A stretch of DNA of 64,000 nt, taken from contig JANMMZ010000020.1 in assembly GCA_031373665.1 (NCBI GenBank), positions 22,618-86,617 on the forward strand. The letters are read 5' to 3'. Position 1 is the stretch's first letter. Every line of letters starts with the position of its first letter. The notes beneath the pieces are model-generated. The model searched no databases. It saw nothing but the letters and a program-made list of their open reading frames with translations, and was not told the origin of the DNA. The position numbers and the translations under genes are program-made. The stretch is from M3007 sp031373665 (GTDB lineage: Bacteria; Bacteroidota; Bacteroidia; Chitinophagales; Saprospiraceae). Of the stretch, positions 59,427 to 64,000 are shown piece by piece.

Positions 59427-60488
59427 ATGAAAAATATCTTTACCCTCATGTTCCTCTTAGTAGGAAGCATTAACTATGCATGGTCGCAAGACAGCAGTAA
59501 ACTTGTATTAAGCGGCTATGCCGAAGTCTATTATGGCTATGACTTTTCAAATCCAAGCAACCACGAACGACCCTCTTTTGTGTATAATCACAAACGGCAC
59601 AATGAGGTCAATCTGAACCTAGCATACGTAAAGGCAGCATACACCAGTGCCAAAGTACGATCCAATCTGGCCTTGATGGTAGGTAATTATGCACAAAATA
59701 ACCTAGCCGCCGAACCAAGCCTCCTCCAACAGGTTTTGGAAGCCAATATTGGTGTAAAAGTGTCAAAAAAGCATAATTTGTGGCTTGATGCAGGTGTTAT
59801 GCCTTCACATATAGGCTTTGAAAGTGCTATATCGGCCGATTGCTGGACCAATAGCCGCAGTATGGCGGCGGAGGGCTCTCCGTATTTTGAAACAGGGGCC
59901 AAACTTAGCCTAACCAACAAAAAGGAGAACCTTACAGCGGCGGTGTTATTGCTCAATGGGTGGCAGCGGATCCAAAGACCCGATGGGGTGCAACGGCCGT
60001 CGGTGGGTATGCAAATCAATTACAAACCAGCCTCCAACCTGACCCTTAATTACAGTAATTTTATTGGTTCTGATCAGCCCGACAGCCTAGGGGTGGTACG
60101 GATGTTTCACGATTTTTATATGATCTATGAACCCAATAACAAATGGGGCATTATTGCCGGATTTGACCTTGGCAAGGACTTCATCGAGGATCGTGAAAAT
60201 GGGTTTTGGTACACGCCTATCATTGTAGTGCGCCGTACGCTCAATGCGCATTCCAAACTGGCACTGAGGGGCGAATATTATAATGATGCCAATGAGAATA
60301 TTTTTGCGACTGGTACGAAAAATGGTTTCCAAACTTCTGGCCTGTCCCTCAATTATGATTACAGTATCAATTCTAATGCAATGTTTAGGATAGAGGGGAA
60401 AAGTTTTTTCTCTAAAGATCCTATTTTTGATGGTGGGCGCGAGGACAATAATTTCGCGCTCTTAGCGAGTCTTAATGTGCGTTTTTGA
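59427..60488 (+). CDS. Outer-membrane porin, BBP2/OmpL-like
   Basis: 353 residues: signal peptide (1-20, SINYAWSQ), then KLVLSGYAEVYYGYDFSNPSNHERPSFVYNHKRHNEVNLN, a strong signature of the putative beta-barrel porin-2 family. Further strands alternate polar and aromatic residues and the last strand ends in NFALLASLNVRF with a terminal Phe. It forms a general or small-solute channel in the outer membrane, by family inference. The gene stands after the fold-back region and about 40 bases before tcdA, which has its own promoter. Confidence 0.88.
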   Translation: MKNIFTLMFLLVGSINYAWSQDSSKLVLSGYAEVYYGYDFSNPSNHERPSFVYNHKRHNEVNLNLAYVKAAYTSAKVRSNLALMVGNYAQNNLAAEPSLLQQVLEANIGVKVSKKHNLWLDAGVMPSHIGFESAISADCWTNSRSMAAEGSPYFETGAKLSLTNKKENLTAAVLLLNGWQRIQRPDGVQRPSVGMQINYKPASNLTLNYSNFIGSDQPDSLGVVRMFHDFYMIYEPNNKWGIIAGFDLGKDFIEDRENGFWYTPIIVVRRTLNAHSKLALRGEYYNDANENIFATGTKNGFQTSGLSLNYDYSINSNAMFRIEGKSFFSKDPIFDGGREDNNFALLASLNVRF

Positions 60489-60499
60489 TCAGCGTTTTA

Positions 60500-60508
60500 T
60501 ATCTTTGC
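60500..60508 (+). promoter_or_regulatory. Promoter -7 box of tcdA
   Basis: TATCTTTGC, about 18 bases before the tcdA ATG. Confidence 0.55.
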
Positions 60509-60526
60509 GGCCAATTTTGAGTATAA

Positions 60527-61291
60527 ATGGAAAATATAGACATACAGGCCAGCACGGCCTATGACGCGCCACATTGGTTGCAACGTACGGAGTTATTATT
60601 GGGAGCGGTTGCTTTAGAAAAATTGCAGCACATGAATATCTTGGTGATCGGACTAGGAGGTGTGGGGAGTTTTGCCGCAGAGTTTTTGGTGCGGGCAGGC
60701 GTTGGACACATGACTATTGTGGATGGCGATACGGTTGATTTGACCAACACCAACCGACAACTTCCAGCCCTGCACAGCACAGTTGGGCAACCCAAGACGA
60801 CGGTGATGGCAGCAAGGATGCGTGATATCAATCCCAATTTGGATCTGACGGTAATAGAGCAGTTTTTGACACCCGATGCCTTGGACGAACTCATCACAGA
60901 GCGATTTGATTACGTCTATGACTGCATTGATTCGGTGCAACCCAAGCAATATGTCATTGTGACTTGTAAGCAAAAGGGCATCCGTGTCATTAGTAGTATG
61001 GGTGCTGGGGGGCGCATAGATCCCTCTAAAGTACAAATAGCAGACATCTCAGAGACGTATAATTGTCCCTTTGCTCAATTTGTAAGAAAGGGATTGAAAA
61101 AGAAAGGCGTTCGGCGCGGGGTGACTACGGTTTTTTCATCTGAAACCGTTGACCGTAAGCATTGTATGCTGACGGATGGCTCCAATTTTAAGAAGTCATT
61201 TTACGGCACTATCTCTTACATACCGGCCTTGTTTGGATTGCATATGGCCAGTGTGGTCATACAGGATGTTGTAGCGGCGGGTAAGGGATAA
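60527..61291 (+). CDS. tcdA: tRNA threonylcarbamoyladenosine dehydratase (TcdA/CsdL)
   Basis: 254 residues of the ThiF/E1-like fold: RTELLLGAVALEKLQHMNILVIGLGGVGSFAAEFLVRAGVG with the nucleotide loop GLGGVGS (42-48), DGDTVDLTNTNRQLPA, YDCIDSVQPKQYVI, SSMGAGGRIDPSKVQIADISETYNCPFA and GTISYIPALFGLHMAS. TcdA cyclises t6A37 in ANN-decoding tRNAs using ATP. The absence of a downstream sulphur-carrier gene and the conserved C-terminal signature favour TcdA over ThiF or MoeB. It is followed 31 bases later by glpK. Confidence 0.93.
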   Translation: MENIDIQASTAYDAPHWLQRTELLLGAVALEKLQHMNILVIGLGGVGSFAAEFLVRAGVGHMTIVDGDTVDLTNTNRQLPALHSTVGQPKTTVMAARMRDINPNLDLTVIEQFLTPDALDELITERFDYVYDCIDSVQPKQYVIVTCKQKGIRVISSMGAGGRIDPSKVQIADISETYNCPFAQFVRKGLKKKGVRRGVTTVFSSETVDRKHCMLTDGSNFKKSFYGTISYIPALFGLHMASVVIQDVVAAGKG

Positions 61292-61322
61292 AACATAACA
61301 GAAAGACAAAACTTTATTAATT

Positions 61323-62816
61323 ATGAAATATATCGCAGCCATAGATCAAGGCACGACCAGCACAAGATGCATTTTTTTTGATAAAAAAGGAAAAATTATT
61401 TCTGTTGCTCAAAAAGAACATGAGCAGATTTATCCAAACCCGGGTTGGGTAGAACACAATCCCGAAGAGATTTGGAAAAACACCTTAGAAGTGGTCGCTA
61501 GGGCGCGAATTGATAAGCATATAGAGATTCAAGACATAGCCGCAGTTGGCATCACCAACCAGCGCGAAACCTCGGTCGTGTGGAATAAAAAAACGGGAAA
61601 ACCCTATTACAATGCTTTGGTTTGGCAAGATACCCGTACTGGAGATCTAGTGTCTGCGCTTGAAAAGTCAACGGGTTCTGATTGGTTTCGCGAAAGGACT
61701 GGCCTCCCATTGGCTACCTATTTCAGCGGCCTTAAAATAAAATGGATGCTCGACAATGTGAAGGGACTTCGTGCTGATGCCGAAAAAGGAGAAGCCATTT
61801 TTGGAAACATGGATACCTTCCTTACTTGGCATTTGACTGGCGGGATCAATGGTGGTTTGCACATAACCGATGTCACCAATGCATCGCGTACCCAACTCAT
61901 GGATTTGCGAAAGACCAGTTGGGATGATGAAATACTCAAAAAATTAGACATTCCCAAGGCCATGCTCCCCAAAATAGAGCCCAGCAGTAAAGTATATGGC
62001 AAAATCACAGCGGAGCCGCTTCGAGGCATTCCGTTGGCAGGTGTTCTTGGCGACCAGCAGGCTGCCTTGGTCGGTCAGACCTGTTTTGCACCGGGTGAAG
62101 CCAAAAACACTTACGGAACCGGTTGTTTCATGCTCATGAATACTGGTACCGAGGTGATACCATCCAAGTATGGTCTGCTCACTACCGTGGCGTATCAATT
62201 TGAAAATCAGCCCGTACATTACGCACTGGAAGGATCGGTGGCTATTGCAGGTGCATTGGTACAGTGGTTGCGCGACAACCTCGGTATCATAGAAAAAAGC
62301 ACCGATGTAGAAGCCTTAGCCGCCACTGTGGCGGACAATGGTGGCGCCTATTTTGTGCCTGCTTTTTCAGGATTATACGCTCCTTATTGGAAAAGCGATG
62401 CCCGTGGTGTGATCGTTGGCCTTACTCGATATGTCAACAAGGCTCATATAGCCCGTGCAGTATTGGAAGCCACCGCTTATCAAACTGCGGAGGTATTGGA
62501 TGCTATGAAAAAAGATTCTGGTATCCGTCTGGCATCCCTTAGGGTGGACGGCGGTATGGTGGTCAATGAACTATTGATGCAGTTTCAAGCCGACATACTA
62601 AACAAGCCCGTGATCAGGCCAAAGATGATCGAAACTACTGCCTTGGGAGCGGCATACGCCGCTGGTTTGGCCGTAGGCTATTGGTCAGGGCTCGATGACT
62701 TGAGGGCCAACTGGGGCAAAGACAAGACCTGGCGGTCAAAAATGGGTACCGACCAACGCAAACTGTACTATAGCCAGTGGAAAAAAGCGGTGAAACGGTC
62801 TTTTGGTTGGGAGTAG
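61323..62816 (+). CDS. glpK: Glycerol kinase
   Basis: 497 residues, the typical FGGY-kinase length. Motifs are AIDQGTTSTRCIFFD (phosphate 1), NPGWVEHNPEEIW, AVGITNQRETSVVWNKKTGKP, YNALVWQDTRT (glycerol contacts), GVLGDQQAALVGQ, NTYGTGCFMLMNTG (phosphate 2) and LRVDGGMVVNELLMQFQADIL. It phosphorylates glycerol to sn-glycerol-3-phosphate with ATP, trapping glycerol that enters through GlpF (3.3 kb in this window). No glpD is adjacent. A clear terminator lies about 140 bases after the stop. Confidence 0.97.
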   Translation: MKYIAAIDQGTTSTRCIFFDKKGKIISVAQKEHEQIYPNPGWVEHNPEEIWKNTLEVVARARIDKHIEIQDIAAVGITNQRETSVVWNKKTGKPYYNALVWQDTRTGDLVSALEKSTGSDWFRERTGLPLATYFSGLKIKWMLDNVKGLRADAEKGEAIFGNMDTFLTWHLTGGINGGLHITDVTNASRTQLMDLRKTSWDDEILKKLDIPKAMLPKIEPSSKVYGKITAEPLRGIPLAGVLGDQQAALVGQTCFAPGEAKNTYGTGCFMLMNTGTEVIPSKYGLLTTVAYQFENQPVHYALEGSVAIAGALVQWLRDNLGIIEKSTDVEALAATVADNGGAYFVPAFSGLYAPYWKSDARGVIVGLTRYVNKAHIARAVLEATAYQTAEVLDAMKKDSGIRLASLRVDGGMVVNELLMQFQADILNKPVIRPKMIETTALGAAYAAGLAVGYWSGLDDLRANWGKDKTWRSKMGTDQRKLYYSQWKKAVKRSFGWE

Positions 62817-62957
62817 GTAGTTCCTAAAAATAGTTGGGATAAAATAAAAAATACCCTAGATTGTTTGGTGTTATAAAAGTTTGACGTATATTTGAGCCAA
62901 CAAAATATCAGAATGTGCCCACTCACACCAAACATCATACAATCTTGGCTTGTATAT

Positions 62958-62996
62958 AATGCGGATACTTGGTCTTTTGGGCTGGGTATCCGCATT
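62958..62996 (+). terminator. Intrinsic terminator downstream of glpK
   Basis: AATGCGGATAC pairs with GTATCCGCATT around a 17-base loop and runs into TTTT. The surrounding gap 62817-63135 also has a TATATTTG box near 62888; otherwise nothing recognisable. Confidence 0.75.
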
Positions 62997-63135
62997 TTTG
63001 TTGGGAGTGGTTGGGTGGATTGCTGCAACTAGACTAGTGACAAGGCGGTTTTTTAGGCAACTTGGGGTATGTGGGGAGTTGTGGTAAACCAACGTTCGCT
63101 GTAATCATAAAATCAAAAAAATATAAATAAACTCG

Positions 63136-63663
63136 ATGCGATTAGACCATCAAAGTATTGAAGATTTTGTTTGGAAGGTCAGAACCCTTCTCCAAAAGGC
63201 AGAGATAAAAGATGCGATTGAAACTATTTCTTCCTTCATTTCCGATTACAAAATCGAAAGGTATTCGCCAGAAGCGATTGCATTGAGCGCCCGATATTAT
63301 CAGAATGAAAGTTCTCAAAGGAAGGGTATCGAATCATCTGACAATATTCAATTAGAGAGAAATAAAATAATTTTTGCGACATTGGATTTACTGAATGAAA
63401 TTAGGCAAAATTCAATTGACAAAATAGCGTCGCAATTAGGAGAGCATTTAGAAAGTATTGCAAAGAAAGGCGAAGAAGCAGTCAATGACATGAACAGAAT
63501 AAATATTTTAATGGCAGAATCACGATTATTGGAATTGGAGGCATGGAATTTTTATGCTGGACTATTCCCCGGAATGGATAAAAATAAAGTTGAAAATCAA
63601 ATTGAAGCATTTAAGGAAATTCTTGACAGAATAAAAAAGCACAACCCGAATATAATAAAATAA
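63136..63663 (+). CDS. Small helical protein resembling an effector-associated domain (EAD11-like)
   Basis: 175 residues, no signal peptide or membrane helix. Residues about 7-90 follow the layout of Bacteroidota effector-associated domains: a V/I-R-x-L-L-x-K-A-E-I-x-x-A-I-E helix, a segment ending AIALSARYYQNESSQRKG, and an ERNKIIFATLDLLNEI helix (compare the family phrase in which ALL-x-L-x-D-E follows an ER/N-R-I turn). Residues 90-175 form a further helix pair (ASQLGEHLESIAKKGEEAVNDMNRINILMAESRLLELEAW). EADs recruit effectors in NTP-dependent conflict systems. No effector is visible before an insertion sequence begins. The assignment is by eye and moderate. Confidence 0.6.
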   Translation: MRLDHQSIEDFVWKVRTLLQKAEIKDAIETISSFISDYKIERYSPEAIALSARYYQNESSQRKGIESSDNIQLERNKIIFATLDLLNEIRQNSIDKIASQLGEHLESIAKKGEEAVNDMNRINILMAESRLLELEAWNFYAGLFPGMDKNKVENQIEAFKEILDRIKKHNPNIIK

Positions 63664-63829
63664 AAAGTATCCAACAAAATGAAAAAGCCATTGCCGCCAA
63701 ATCCCAATCCGCAAGCCTAACTCACGGCGGCACAGCGTACATCCAAACGTCAGATTGTGAAAAAACTCCACCAATCCCCAAAAAACAGTACATTGCATCC
63801 AAATTGTGAACAATCAATCATACCGCCAT

Positions 63830-64000
63830 ATGAAGTACCGAACCGGCCCAGAAATCCCCAAAGACGGCTTTTTCAATCTCTTCCTTGAGCCGCTCATCGG
63901 TGAAGACAACACGGTGCGTGTGATAGATGCCTTTGTTGATGCCCTTGATTTAGCCAGTTTTGGATTTGCCCATGTTGGCCTCAATAAAACTGGTGCGCCG
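63830..64000 (+). mobile_element. IS1182-family transposase, 5' part cut by the window edge
   Basis: The first 57 codons read MKYRTGPEIP, then a run containing NLFLEPLIGEDN, VRVIDAFVDALDL and FAHVGLNKTGAP, the hallmark N-terminus of IS1182-type transposases (VRVIDAFVDSLDLxxLGF...xTGRP). The frame stays open to the end of the window. A GTG eight codons upstream is an alternative start. Base composition is richer in G+C than the preceding gene. The left end of the element should lie within 63664-63829, which contains no gene. Confidence 0.88.

Noticed and set aside
62768..63092. Minus-strand frames after glpK
   Set aside because: They overlap the glpK end and its terminator, and no recognised motif or start context is present.

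Overview
The window comes from a Bacteroidota chromosome, most probably the Saprospiria/Haliscomenobacter-Lewinella side (inference). Several signs agree. Seven proteins end in a type IX secretion (T9SS) C-terminal sorting domain. Promoters carry the Bacteroidota -7 box TAnnTTTG, and almost no gene has a Shine-Dalgarno site. Menaquinone is made by the futalosine route (MqnE). There is a bacterial geranylgeranylglyceryl-phosphate synthase, and there are several delta-60, FG-GAP and DUF11-like secreted proteins.

Layout. 0-8.4 kb: a truncated envelope protein, a beta-helix lipoprotein, ruvA, a glycerol facilitator, a DUF4129 membrane protein, two secreted unknowns and an ECF sigma factor. 8.8-15.1 kb: a glutamine amidotransferase with an orphan ABC ATPase, rarA, a biotin carrier protein, an orphan histidine kinase, tRNA-Leu(GAG) and dnaJ. 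15.2-17.8 kb: a G+C-rich island holding a secreted copper-radical-oxidase-like kelch protein, flanked by decayed transposase fragments. 17.8-34 kb: a degenerate amidohydrolase, a TMTC-like membrane/TPR protein, an M28 peptidase, an ABC ATPase without permease, an AAA_14/DUF4143 ATPase behind a 27-bp perfect inverted repeat, and large T9SS cargo proteins. 34-41 kb: an operon YgjP peptidase-MoxR-TlpA-GGGP synthase, then a radical SAM protein and a membrane protein. 41-50 kb: an internally duplicated T9SS protein, a HAD phosphatase with glgB, a subtilisin-like T9SS protease and a PaaY-like protein. 50-58.7 kb: glycosyltransferase, mqnE, histidine phosphatase, DUF1275, a DinB protein with a histone-H1-like tail, AlkA and a GCS2-CBS protein. 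58.7-59.4 kb: a gene-free stretch with two consecutive fold-back elements. 59.4-62.8 kb: a BBP2-type porin, tcdA and glpK. 62.8-64 kb: an accessory edge with a small protein resembling the effector-associated domains of conflict systems, and the 5' end of an IS1182-family transposase.

Most of the window is housekeeping and secretion cargo. The parts that merit attention are the right edge (possible conflict-system adaptor beside an insertion sequence), the transferred copper-oxidase island, the palindromic intergenic elements (several overlap stop codons or a promoter), and the DinB/H1-tail fusion. No CRISPR array, rRNA operon, prophage or complete known defence operon was seen.
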